Positions 25,011 through 33,647 are shown, counted from the stretch's first letter. The stretch is DNA of 44,171 nucleotides from Victivallales bacterium (GCA_017554445.1 JAFZIJ010000023.1:1-44171), one strand, 5' to 3'. Notes: generated by a model not told the origin, from the sequence alone. Numbers and translations are program-made.

Positions 25011-25886
25011 ATGAAAGCCGAATGGAACGTTTTCCCGCACCTCTGCCACACGCCGAATGGCGATATCAGCATCCGCGTCTATTGCTATCTGCCCAAAGGC
25101 CAGACGAATGAACTGCCTATCCTCTTCTACGTCCATGGTTTAGGCGGCGGCAATAAAGACAAGGGCAATGGCGCGGAATGGCTCAGTGCATTCGCGGAAG
25201 AGCACCACCATGTCATCGTCGCCCCCGCATTCCCGCGTGACGAATTCCCCAGCGAATTCTATCAGCTCGGCACCATCTCCGCCTCCATGGATTCATATGT
25301 GCCTGTCGCCGAAGAGTTTTGGATTTACAACAACATCGAGCAGCTCTTCGATCGCGTGAAAGGCATGCTCGCCTCCAAATGCGAAACCTACAAGATTTTC
25401 GGCCATTCCGCCGGCGGACAGTTCGTCCACCGCTTCCTCAATGCCATGCCGGATGCCCGCGTCTCCCGCGGTGTCGCCGCCAATCCAGGCTCGTGGACCT
25501 TCCCTGTCGCCGACGGCAAAATCGACGACACAGGCAATGTTTACGGCTGGCCCGCGACGGTCAAAGACACGCCGCTCGCAGATGACAAACATCTTAAGTC
25601 ATTCTTCGCACGCAAGATGCTCGTCGAACTCGGCGAAGCGGACATCAAGAGCCTGAAGGAAACATACGCAACCGGCTCAGGCGGCACGACGTTCATGAAT
25701 CTGCCCGGCATGTGCGCGCAGGGCGACTGCCGTTTCGACCGCGGCATGACCTACTGGAAACGCGCCCACGAATACGCCGCCTCCCGTGGTTTTGTCTGCA
25801 ATTGGGAGCTTCTCCGCGTTCCCGAAGTCGCCCACGAAGGCAAAAAAATGTTCGCCGCCGCCATCGACTGGCTGCTTGAACAATAG
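25011..25886 (+). CDS. Alpha/beta-hydrolase, putative carbohydrate esterase
   Basis: The 291-residue protein starts at ATG 25011, with AGGA eight bases upstream. The in-frame open region before it is repeat sequence. The fold is shown by ILFYVHGLGGGNKDKG (oxyanion loop, 42-47) and the nucleophile elbow FGHSAGGQF (Ser133). VAHEGKKMF near residue 276 holds a likely catalytic His. No signal peptide is present. Such enzymes remove acyl groups from sugars or small esters; the substrate is unknown. Its neighbour on the opposite strand is a GH115 alpha-glucuronidase, which suggests xylan side-chain work. A hairpin at 25901 ends the unit. Confidence 0.82.
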   Translation: MKAEWNVFPHLCHTPNGDISIRVYCYLPKGQTNELPILFYVHGLGGGNKDKGNGAEWLSAFAEEHHHVIVAPAFPRDEFPSEFYQLGTISASMDSYVPVAEEFWIYNNIEQLFDRVKGMLASKCETYKIFGHSAGGQFVHRFLNAMPDARVSRGVAANPGSWTFPVADGKIDDTGNVYGWPATVKDTPLADDKHLKSFFARKMLVELGEADIKSLKETYATGSGGTTFMNLPGMCAQGDCRFDRGMTYWKRAHEYAASRGFVCNWELLRVPEVAHEGKKMFAAAIDWLLEQ

Positions 25887-25900
25887 ATTTTGGCCACGTC

Positions 25901-25937
25901 TCATGCCTCTCGTCTAACGTCAAGACGAGAGACATGA
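25901..25937 (+). terminator. Bidirectional hairpin terminator between esterase and GH115 genes
   Basis: TCATG-C-CTCTCGTCT pairs with AGACGAGAG-A-CATGA around the loop AACGTCA: 14 pairs with one mismatch. TTTT follows shortly on the plus strand. It lies between two convergent genes. Confidence 0.8.
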
Positions 25938-25958
25938 AGTTTTGCAACAACTCTTCTT

Positions 25959-27923
25959 TCAAATACTTCTAAGAAGTTTTTCCAACTTTTCCATGACTGT
26001 CCGGTAATCCACCTTTTGGCATCCGTCATACCAATGGACATATTGTCCAGTCAGATAGGCTGGTATGAGAGATTCATATTCCTTCAATGCATGACACGCC
26101 TCGGCAAGATGTGATTTCATGGTTTCATCGTCACCCTTCTGGAAGGCACATAACGCCAATTGGCATTCATGTTCGCAGTAACAAAAATAACGGTACAATC
26201 CAGACGGATAAATCAATTGAGCATACAGAAAACTCGCTTTCTCCTGTGGTAGAGATGATTGCAACGCCATTGCACGACGTTGGACATTCATCATCCGCCT
26301 TTCCTGCCGTTCAAGCCGTTGGAGATGTTCCTGCATATCACTGACATCGGGAAACATATCCGACAGCGATTCGAAAAACATATTCGTTTTTGCCGTCTTG
26401 ACCGCTTCGCCTCTGTCGCCTTTGATGATTTTCTGAAGCGATTGATTGCAACGATGGATCATCAGACCATCGTTGCAAATCGCCACACTACGTGCATTCT
26501 TTTCAAAGGCTCCGAAATAATCGCGATAGCATTGGCAAATCTGCTCATGGCAGGCTGAAAAATGTCTCTCAACCCATTCATGCAGATAGTTTTCCGGAGA
26601 AAAATCTGATGGATTCGTTGTAATTTTTGCCGTTCCATTCATCCCGTAGATGAATTCGCGTACATTGGAAGAATTGAAGATGGCATAGCACAACCTACGT
26701 TGTGACATTGCGTTGCATAATACATTGTGAAAATCTCGCACACCAATGGCCTGCGCCAAATGCGTCCCGCAGATAATCGCATGATGGCAATAAACGCCAT
26801 AGTTCGCAGATGGGTTGTTTGGCGCCTCGAAGAAATCATCCTGCAGGCGCCATCCTGCGCAATTATCCGAAAAAACCGTGATGATGTCAGGCGAAATCTT
26901 CAATAGGCCACGTCGGTTGAAGATGGAGCCTTCCCCCCATAACGTCGTTGAAAACACGGCATTTTGATTGTTTGTCAACCGCAAGACCAGTTCCTTCTGC
27001 TCATGGATGGCATTGGCAATCACAGCCGCACGTTCTTCGTCGATATCAGGCGCTTTTCCCGCCTCCCAGAATGGTCGGTCGCCACGTCCGCGCAAGCCTA
27101 ACTGCCAGATTACTTCCGGATATTTTGACCAACGGCGTATGGAATCACTCCATACTTCCCGCAACGCATCTGGATCGGAAAAGTATGAGAATTCCTTTTG
27201 CAATCCTTTGGCACGCCAATAGTTGTCGAAACCGAATGCGCTGACGCCAAGCGGCTCCACATGGTGCATGGTCAGAATAAAACCGCGCCGTGAAAATTCC
27301 TCCAGCAACATCTCCTCCTCCGGATTGCGGATATCGACGAAGCTGGCGGGAATCGCCAGATTGTATCCCATGCGGATCAGCGTCTCCGCCACGCGCCGCG
27401 CCGTATTCCGTGAAATTACCGTGTGGTAATATTTGTATTCGGTATGCCGCGGACCGCCGATCTCCCATCCCGTCAAGAGGTCTTCGTCATTGATGAACAC
27501 ACCACGATAACGGATGGCAGGATTGCCCGCCTGCCGTTCGATATTTTCCCAACGGAAAGATTCAAGCCGTCTGACGGGTATCTGCGTCCAAAGATAGCAT
27601 GGATCGACATGCAGGAAATCCGCGCTGAATGCATAAATCCCGTAGATGCAACCGCGCATATCCGAACCGTCGATGAACAGCATATTGTCCGCGTCTGAAT
27701 GCAGGCAATAGTTCTCAACTGCCTCATTTGGAAAAACTTCAGGAAGAATCCGCACGACAATTCCGTCATACGATGGCCTCTCCTGCACGACAGACGGCGT
27801 CACCGCGCCGCCAGTCGCTTTTTGAATATCTTGCATCAAATCCTGCACCGCCAATTGCAACGGTTCCGGAGCATCAGCGGACAAGAAAATTTGCAATGAT
27901 GATGTCAGTTCAAAAACATCCAT
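25959..27923 (-). CDS. GH115-family xylan alpha-1,2-glucuronidase-like protein
   Basis: The 654-residue protein has the GH67/GH115-type N-terminal beta domain (about 1-110, ending GIYAFSADFLHVDPCYLWTQ), then NPAIRYRGVFINDEDLLTGWE (136-153), MHHVEPLGVSAFGF (219-232), VIWQLGLRGRGDRPFWEAG (271-289) and FSDNCAGW later. These fit the GH115 barrel. A C-terminal helical bundle follows (about 460-640). Most GH115 enzymes are longer, with a further C-terminal domain that seems absent here. They remove glucuronic acid side chains from xylan. No signal peptide is visible, so it may act on imported oligosaccharides. No ribosome site is evident before the ATG. Confidence 0.85.
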   Translation of the reverse strand: MDVFELTSSLQIFLSADAPEPLQLAVQDLMQDIQKATGGAVTPSVVQERPSYDGIVVRILPEVFPNEAVENYCLHSDADNMLFIDGSDMRGCIYGIYAFSADFLHVDPCYLWTQIPVRRLESFRWENIERQAGNPAIRYRGVFINDEDLLTGWEIGGPRHTEYKYYHTVISRNTARRVAETLIRMGYNLAIPASFVDIRNPEEEMLLEEFSRRGFILTMHHVEPLGVSAFGFDNYWRAKGLQKEFSYFSDPDALREVWSDSIRRWSKYPEVIWQLGLRGRGDRPFWEAGKAPDIDEERAAVIANAIHEQKELVLRLTNNQNAVFSTTLWGEGSIFNRRGLLKISPDIITVFSDNCAGWRLQDDFFEAPNNPSANYGVYCHHAIICGTHLAQAIGVRDFHNVLCNAMSQRRLCYAIFNSSNVREFIYGMNGTAKITTNPSDFSPENYLHEWVERHFSACHEQICQCYRDYFGAFEKNARSVAICNDGLMIHRCNQSLQKIIKGDRGEAVKTAKTNMFFESLSDMFPDVSDMQEHLQRLERQERRMMNVQRRAMALQSSLPQEKASFLYAQLIYPSGLYRYFCYCEHECQLALCAFQKGDDETMKSHLAEACHALKEYESLIPAYLTGQYVHWYDGCQKVDYRTVMEKLEKLLRSI

Positions 27924-28055
27924 AACAAGTTACAATTTCCCCACGCGAAGCGACATTCGAACCGCCGAGCCGCCGGAGCCGTTGATTTTTTCAGCATTCA
28001 GAATTCATTTTATCAAAACAAATTCTTTAGTAGATTGACGGCCCGGCGGCGAGGC

Positions 28056-28086
28056 ATTCGTGTTCATTCGTGTTAATTCGTGGTTC
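28056..28086. repeat. 10-bp array ATTCGTGTT(C/A) just after the phosphatase gene
   Basis: ATTCGTGTTC, ATTCGTGTTA and ATTCGTGGTTC follow one another directly, ending at the stop codon of the minus-strand phosphatase gene. The remainder of 27924-28055 is non-coding, with GC-rich patches around CCGCCGAGCCGCCGG and CGGCCCGGCGGCG; no gene is seen there. Confidence 0.85.
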
Positions 28087-28884
28087 CTAACAAGTGCCAA
28101 AATACTCCGCAAATTCCCGCAGCATGTCGTTGTGCAGCAAACCGTTGGAGGCGAAGACGCGGCCGGCTTTTTCGTCGATTGGACGGCCGTCGAAACCTGT
28201 CACTTTCCCGCCGGCCTCCTGCACGATCAGCCGCCCTGCTTCGTAGTCCCACGGCTTGATGTAAAATTCCCAATACAAATCAACACAGCCGTCCGCCACA
28301 TGGCACAAATCAATCGCCGCGCTACCGCTGCGGCGGAAGCCCTGCAGTTTGCGGATCATCCGCGCCGCCAAATCCACGTTGTCCGGTTTCACATGCGACC
28401 GCACACAGCCGAAGCCCGTCGCCCCAATGGCATTCACAAAATCCGACACGGTCGATACATGGATCGTTTTTCCATTCTTCTTCGCGCCCTCCCCGCGAAC
28501 CGCCGTATAGATGTCCTTCAGATACGGCAGATAGACGACGGCTCCCGTCGTCACGCCATTCTCCCGCAAGCCGATGGAAATGCAGTAGAACGGATAGCCG
28601 TGCAGATAGCTTGTCGTTCCGTCGATGGGATCGACGATGAACACACGTTCATAGCTGTTCAAATCGCCGTAACTTCCTTCTTCTCCGTAGAATGCGATGT
28701 CCGGAAACGTCTTTTTTAGATTCTCGCGAAGGAACGTCTCCGACTCGCGATCCGCCACGGTGACGATGTCCGTCTCCGAAGATTTGTGGAACACTTCACG
28801 GCTCGTCAGTTGTTCACGCCGCGCCTTGATCATCTCGCCGGCCTGCGCCGCGATGTCGGATATTTTGGTAATGTCAATGCTCAT
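28087..28884 (-). CDS. Inositol monophosphatase-family protein
   Basis: The 265-residue protein from ATG 28884 has all family metal motifs: VTVADRESE (Asp45), FYGEEGS (Glu68/Glu69), VDPIDGTTSYLHGYPFY (Asp85, Asp88) and KPWDYEAGRLIVQEAGG (Asp213). An upstream extension to 28998 lies inside the preceding gene and is not the start. The family removes phosphate from inositol phosphates, histidinol phosphate, fructose bisphosphate or PAP using magnesium; the substrate is not set. It begins four bases after the stop of the PdxB-like gene, so the two form an operon. The stop codon adjoins a 10-bp repeat array. Confidence 0.92.
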   Translation of the reverse strand: MSIDITKISDIAAQAGEMIKARREQLTSREVFHKSSETDIVTVADRESETFLRENLKKTFPDIAFYGEEGSYGDLNSYERVFIVDPIDGTTSYLHGYPFYCISIGLRENGVTTGAVVYLPYLKDIYTAVRGEGAKKNGKTIHVSTVSDFVNAIGATGFGCVRSHVKPDNVDLAARMIRKLQGFRRSGSAAIDLCHVADGCVDLYWEFYIKPWDYEAGRLIVQEAGGKVTGFDGRPIDEKAGRVFASNGLLHNDMLREFAEYFGTC

Positions 28885-28888
28885 GTTT

Positions 28889-29338
28889 TTACTCGATATA
28901 TTGGATGCGAGAATCGCCACGGACATCCTCCGCGACGACTTCACGCGATGAGAAGCAAATGATGCATGTATCTGGACGGCAATTAGATAGGAACTCATCC
29001 GTAATCATGCCAGCCGTCGGAAACGGCTTGTCATGGGTCAACGGCACTTGGATGGAAATGACATCCGCCACCGCCAGTGAATCCAACGGCAGAAACGTCT
29101 CCAAACCAGCGCCCGTCAGTTCGCAACCGCCCATCCCGTTGCCCCACAAGTTGAAGAAACTTTCGCCAAGCTCCGTCGCCTCGTCCAGATTGCGCGGCGG
29201 ATCGCACAGCAACGTTTTCACGCCTTTTTTCTCCGCCAGTTCGCGAAGCTGCGTGCCCAATTGGCCGACGCCAACCAATCCGATGGTTTTCGCCGTCGCC
29301 AATTTTTCCGCCAAGATGTCTTCTGCTGTCTTTTCCAT
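28889..29338 (-). CDS. Stand-alone NAD-binding domain related to PdxB-type D-2-hydroxyacid dehydrogenases
   Basis: ATG 29338 gives 149 residues (an in-frame TTG at 29344 adds two). Residues 17-45 read TIGLVGVGQLGTQLRELAEKKG then VKTLLCDPPR, the Rossmann core and the PdxB-like LLCDPPR segment. Later come DVISIQVPLTHDKPFPTAGMITDEFLSN and DTCIICFSSREVV, where catalytic-domain relatives have T-P-L and N-x-x-R-G. Full-length PdxB has about 380 residues; the split N-terminal substrate domain and the C-terminal part are absent. The usual catalytic Arg context (NA.RG) is changed to SSRE, and the downstream His region is missing. It could be a regulatory NAD sensor or a decayed fragment kept in frame. 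Confidence 0.7.
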   Translation of the reverse strand: MEKTAEDILAEKLATAKTIGLVGVGQLGTQLRELAEKKGVKTLLCDPPRNLDEATELGESFFNLWGNGMGGCELTGAGLETFLPLDSLAVADVISIQVPLTHDKPFPTAGMITDEFLSNCRPDTCIICFSSREVVAEDVRGDSRIQYIE

Positions 29339-29495
29339 TTCCAATGCATACCTGATAAATCAAAAAACACGCATTTTAATATGATTGACCTCTGAAAAAA
29401 TACAATTTTCATTGACCATTACAGGTGAAAACACAATAAAACGGCTATATTTTTGTCATATCGTTTTACAACATATTTTAAACAAAGGATCCTCC

Positions 29496-31409
29496 ATGAA
29501 ATTCGCCGAATACCGTGATCGCGTCTATGGCTGTTGGCTTGGAAAATGCGTCTGCGGCTCCATCGGAGCCCCGCTTGAAGGCTGCAAACAGCTTTTCGAC
29601 TACAAATTCGATCCAGAATTCTGGAAAATCAGCCTCCCGAACGACGATCTCGAACTGCAAGTCCTCTGGCTGAACGTCATCGAAAAACTCGGCCTCGATG
29701 TCGATGCCGACGATTTCGCGGAGGCGTTCGTCGCCAACGTCCCCTACAATCCAGGCGAATACGCCTACTTCAAGCGTAATTTCCGCCGCGGCATCCATCC
29801 GCCGACCTCTGGTTCATACAATAATTACTACTACCATCAGGGCATGGGCTGCTGCATCCGCGCCGAAATCTGGGCCTGCCTGTGCGCAGGAGATCCGCAA
29901 CTCGCCGCGCGTGTCTGCCAATTGGACGGACAGATCGACCATTCTGCTGAATCCATTTATTCCGAGATGTTTATAGCGGCATTGGAAGCCGCCGCATTCG
30001 TCGAGCAGGATTTGGAAGAACTGCTCGACATCGCCGTCGGCGTCATTCCCGCAGACTCAAAACTCGCGCGTCTCGTCGCTGATACGCGCCGTTGGTGCCG
30101 TATGTTCGACGACATACGCTACATCCGTGATGAAATCCTCCGTCAGTACGGCCATCCGGACTGCACGAACGTATTCGAGAACATCGGTATCACAATCATG
30201 TCGTTGCTATGTAGTAACTTGAACATTGAAAAAGCAACGATGTTCGCCCTGAACAGCGGCTTCGATACGGACTGCACATGCGGCATCGCGGGCGCCATTG
30301 TCGGCATCATCAAAGGCGCGAAACGGCTTCAAGACGAATTCGGCGTGAAGGACACGGGCTACACGGCCAATTTCGAACTTCACCGCCCGTCGGACCGTAT
30401 CGAACAATTGGCGGACGACATCGCTCGGCTATCGTCAGAAGTCGAACGCCAATGGAAACGCAAGCTTGTCCTGGAGGATGTTCCACCAGAAGTCGCGGAC
30501 TTCCGCTTGCCCGTCCGCGAGAGAATCTGCACATTCGCCGTGAAATACGACGGTGAGCCTGTCATCCTGCCAGGCGGCGTCGCCCATTGCGAACTGACTA
30601 TCCGCAATCATACAGACAAAACGCTTTCCGGCCCGCTGGCCATGACCGCGCCCGAAACATTATCAATCGATGCTCCTACGCTTCTGTCCATCGGCGCCCA
30701 TTGCCAGAAGACCGTCAACGTCATCGTCCGTCATAAAACGCCGCAGTCCATTGCGGACAAACAGCTTATCCATGCTACATTCGCCGATTGCGACTATGCG
30801 TTCGGCTTCACCGCCGCCGTCCCATGGAAGGTCTATGGCCCCTATTGGGAGAATTTCTACACGATTCCGCAGATGGAATTGAACAGTGGTTCGTACGGTC
30901 GTTTCATCCAGCAGGGCAAGTTCCCCAACATGTCCTCCGCCATCCGCAACTACCATCTCAATCTCCGCGCAGGATTGGACACCGTCGGTCTTGACGAAGA
31001 CGCTCTCGCCAAAGGCCCCTACGGCCGAGAAGATACGGTCATTTACGCCACAAACGACTTGATTCCAGTTGACAGCGCATTCGGTTACCAAGGCCCCGCC
31101 GTCTTCTATCTCGCCATGGAATTCACGACGCCTGTTGACCTTCCCGTCACGTTCTCCGTCGGTCACAGCTGCCCGTTCGTCCTCTGGATCGACGGCGTCG
31201 AAAAAGTCCGTTCGGAAGATGAGACATGGCTCACACCTGAAAACATCAATTTGGATCGTGTCAATCTTCCTGCCGGAAAGCACCGCGCCGTCTTCAAAGT
31301 CGTCCGCCAAGGGAAGCAAGTCGATATCTGCCTCATCGTGCGTGCTCCGTCCCGTCAAGGCGAACGCGGCGACACGCATGCGACACAGCTGACATATCTG
31401 AACAACTAA
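29496..31409 (+). CDS. ADP-ribosylglycohydrolase-fold protein with extra C-terminal region
   Basis: ATG 29496 (AAGGA before it) gives 637 residues. Residues about 1-310 follow the ARH/DraG all-helical fold: YRDRVYGCWLGKCVCGSIGAPLEG at the start, LPNDDLELQ with the first metal Asp pair, and GFDTDCTCGIAGAIVGIIKGA with the second Asp pair (D-T-D). About 340-637 hold a beta-rich region (PVILPGGVAHCELTIRNHTDKTLSG..., then LAMEFTTPVDLPVTFSVGHSCPFVLWIDGVEKV) that looks like Ig and carbohydrate-binding modules. In glycan clusters of this phylum such proteins are probably sugar hydrolases rather than ADP-ribose enzymes; that is inference. No signal peptide is seen. The GH-A gene follows 26 bases later. 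Confidence 0.82.
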   Translation: MKFAEYRDRVYGCWLGKCVCGSIGAPLEGCKQLFDYKFDPEFWKISLPNDDLELQVLWLNVIEKLGLDVDADDFAEAFVANVPYNPGEYAYFKRNFRRGIHPPTSGSYNNYYYHQGMGCCIRAEIWACLCAGDPQLAARVCQLDGQIDHSAESIYSEMFIAALEAAAFVEQDLEELLDIAVGVIPADSKLARLVADTRRWCRMFDDIRYIRDEILRQYGHPDCTNVFENIGITIMSLLCSNLNIEKATMFALNSGFDTDCTCGIAGAIVGIIKGAKRLQDEFGVKDTGYTANFELHRPSDRIEQLADDIARLSSEVERQWKRKLVLEDVPPEVADFRLPVRERICTFAVKYDGEPVILPGGVAHCELTIRNHTDKTLSGPLAMTAPETLSIDAPTLLSIGAHCQKTVNVIVRHKTPQSIADKQLIHATFADCDYAFGFTAAVPWKVYGPYWENFYTIPQMELNSGSYGRFIQQGKFPNMSSAIRNYHLNLRAGLDTVGLDEDALAKGPYGREDTVIYATNDLIPVDSAFGYQGPAVFYLAMEFTTPVDLPVTFSVGHSCPFVLWIDGVEKVRSEDETWLTPENINLDRVNLPAGKHRAVFKVVRQGKQVDICLIVRAPSRQGERGDTHATQLTYLNN

Positions 31410-31435
31410 CTTATTTATCATCAAGGATATCCACC

Positions 31436-33331
31436 ATGAAAATCGGTTGCAACTACTGGGCCTCCAACGCCGGAACGCATATGTGGGACGATTGGGATGA
31501 AGCCGTCGTCCGCCGCGATTTCACCCTCATGCGGGAGGCCGGCATGCAGCTCGTTCGAGTCTTTCCGTTGTGGTCCTCCTTCCAGCCGTTGACGCTCCTC
31601 CGCCGTTGGGGGGGCATGCGCGCCGAACTGCTCATGAACAGCAAGCCGCTGCCGGACACGCCATGCGGTCTTGCAGGCATCGATGAAACGATGCTCCAAC
31701 GTTTTAGAACGATGTGCGACATCGCGCAAGAGAACGGCATCGAACTGATTGTCAGCCTCGTGACCGGCTGGATGAGCGGCGTCCTCTACGTGCCGCAAGC
31801 TTTTGAAGGGCTGAACATCATGAGCGACCCGCTCGCCATCAAATGGGAAGTCCGTATGGTCCGTTGTCTCGTCCGCGAACTGAAGGACAAACCCGCCATC
31901 AAGGCGTGGGAGCTTGGCAACGAATGCAACTGCATGGCCGTCCTCAAATCGCCCGAAGAAGCATGGAATTGGACGAACGCCATCACCTCCGCCATACGCC
32001 TCGAAGACACGACGCGGCCCGTCGGTTCAGGCATGCACGGCATCATGCCCGCCGTCGATGAAGAATTCGTCGCCTCAACGAATTGGAGCATCGAGACGCA
32101 GGGCGAACTCTGCGACTTCCTCACGAGCCATCCCTACCCGCACACGACCTCCAAATCGTCCGCCCGTCTGGACCGCCACGATTCCATCCGCCTCGCCCTG
32201 CAGGCCGCCATTGAAACACGCCTCTACGGCGACATCGGCCACCGTCCCGCCTGCGTGGAAGAGCTTGGGACATTCTCCTCAAGTTACTGCAACGACGAGA
32301 CAAAGGCCCTCTTTGTCCGCAGTTCCATATATCAGGCGTGGGCCCACGGCTCCACCGCCTATCTCTGGTGGTGCGCCTTCGAACATTCCGTTCTCGACTT
32401 CCCCCCCTACACATGGAGCACATGGGAGCGCGAACTCGGCATGTATGATGAAAATTACTGTCTGCGTCCCGTCGGAAACGCTCTCCACACCTTCAAGGAA
32501 ATGCAGGAACATCTTCCGTTCAAGGAACTTCCGATGTTCCGCCGCGACGCCGTCTGCGTCCTCACACGCGAACAGGATTTCAAGAGTTTCATGGAAAATG
32601 GATGGGCTGCGTTCGTGCTCGCGAAACAGGCCGGATTCGACATCGAATTCCAGTTCATCGATGAACCGTTGCGCGACAGCCAGCTGTATCTCGTCCCCGG
32701 CATCGTCGGCACGAACTGGAGCCGCAGTTTCGAATACAAGGCGTTGATTGACAAGGCCAAACAAGGCGCCACCGTCTATTTCTCATTGGACGGCGGCGAC
32801 CTCTCGCCTTTCGCCGAAGCCTTCGGTGCGACCGTCGTCACCCGCGAAACTCGCACGTCCGCCGCCGCGTTTGATTTCGACGGCATCCATTTCCAACTAT
32901 CCGCCCCCTATCGGTTGATCATTCAGCCAAACGATGCGGAAGCCCTTGGCACCGAAACAGATGGAAATCCAATTCTGCTCCGCCACGCTATCGGCAAAGG
33001 CGAAATCTACCTGATGACCGTTCCAATGGAACGCCATACCGCTGTCACGCCTGGAGCCTATAACACCGACGCTCCCGCCTGGTATCGCATCTATAAACGT
33101 ATCGCCGCCAATGTCATCGCCCAGCGGATCGCCCAAAGCGGCAATCCGCTTGTGACGCTGACGGAGCATTTTTTCAGCGACAGCCATGCCATCGTCATCG
33201 CCGTCAACAACAGTTCATCGGAAGTTCCTGCATCTCTGTCACTTGCCGATGGCTGGACCATCAAATGGCAGGACAAAACCGCCATTCCGCCGCAGGATGG
33301 CGCTGTCTTTGAACTCGTCCGGTCGTTGTAA
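31436..33331 (+). CDS. Clan GH-A glycoside hydrolase (GH5-like)
   Basis: The 631-residue protein has an N-terminal TIM barrel: MKIGCNYWASNAGTHMW, REAGMQLVRVFPLW, KAWELGNECNCM with acid/base Glu163, and CVEELGTF with candidate nucleophile Glu276. AYLWWCAF then follows the last strands. About 380-600 look like a beta-galactosidase trimerisation-type or Rossmann-like domain (LYLVPGIVGTNW, GATVYFSLDGGD, GKGEIYLMTVPMERH) plus a small beta C-terminus. It hydrolyses a beta-glycosidic bond; the exact family is uncertain. AAGGA precedes the ATG and it is cotranscribed with the ARH-like gene. Its TAA stop lies inside a GC-rich repeat unit, so the last residues may derive from it. Confidence 0.83.
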   Translation: MKIGCNYWASNAGTHMWDDWDEAVVRRDFTLMREAGMQLVRVFPLWSSFQPLTLLRRWGGMRAELLMNSKPLPDTPCGLAGIDETMLQRFRTMCDIAQENGIELIVSLVTGWMSGVLYVPQAFEGLNIMSDPLAIKWEVRMVRCLVRELKDKPAIKAWELGNECNCMAVLKSPEEAWNWTNAITSAIRLEDTTRPVGSGMHGIMPAVDEEFVASTNWSIETQGELCDFLTSHPYPHTTSKSSARLDRHDSIRLALQAAIETRLYGDIGHRPACVEELGTFSSSYCNDETKALFVRSSIYQAWAHGSTAYLWWCAFEHSVLDFPPYTWSTWERELGMYDENYCLRPVGNALHTFKEMQEHLPFKELPMFRRDAVCVLTREQDFKSFMENGWAAFVLAKQAGFDIEFQFIDEPLRDSQLYLVPGIVGTNWSRSFEYKALIDKAKQGATVYFSLDGGDLSPFAEAFGATVVTRETRTSAAAFDFDGIHFQLSAPYRLIIQPNDAEALGTETDGNPILLRHAIGKGEIYLMTVPMERHTAVTPGAYNTDAPAWYRIYKRIAANVIAQRIAQSGNPLVTLTEHFFSDSHAIVIAVNNSSSEVPASLSLADGWTIKWQDKTAIPPQDGAVFELVRSL

Positions 33332-33492
33332 CGACGGCGTCTCGCCGTTGCGGGAGTGCCGGCGGCGTCTCGCCGTCGGGGGTGGCACGGTGCGTCTCGC
33401 CGTCGGAGGTGGCGCGGCGCGTCCCGCCTGCGCCGTGGGTGTGCCAGCGGCGTCCCGCCGACGGATGTAACGACGGCGTCCCGCCGTTGACG
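33328..33492. repeat. Array of six GC-rich palindromic units (about 27-bp period)
   Basis: The core CGTCTCGCCG / CGTCCCGCC appears with its GT at 33339, 33367, 33394, 33421, 33452 and 33478, that is spacings of 28, 27, 27, 31 and 26. Most units hold a CGGCG / CGCCG stem around TCT or TCC. The first and last units share GTAACGACGGCGTC. The array begins inside the stop codon of the GH-A gene. One unit (about 33416-33436) is the reverse complement of the 17811 element. The region 33493-33647 is AT-rich promoter sequence for padR. Confidence 0.95.
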
Positions 33493-33557
33493 TGAATGTG
33501 AATTGTTATTTTTTAATTCATTTTCGCCACTGCCCATAAAAAAATCAAAAAAACGGC

Positions 33558-33585
33558 TTGACTACATAGAATTTCAATGTAGATT
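33558..33585 (+). promoter_or_regulatory. padR promoter with inverted-repeat operator
   Basis: TTGACT (33558-33563) and TAGATT (33580-33585) are 16 bases apart. Between and overlapping them is CTACAT-N9-ATGTAG (33562-33582), a perfect inverted repeat. PadR proteins bind ATGT/ACAT-type palindromes and often repress their own gene, so autorepression is likely. The start codon of padR is 63 bases downstream. Confidence 0.65.
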
Positions 33586-33647
33586 TACTGTCAATGCCTA
33601 TATTTTCTAAGTACAAAGAGTCAATAAAGCAAAAAATCGGAGAAAAA

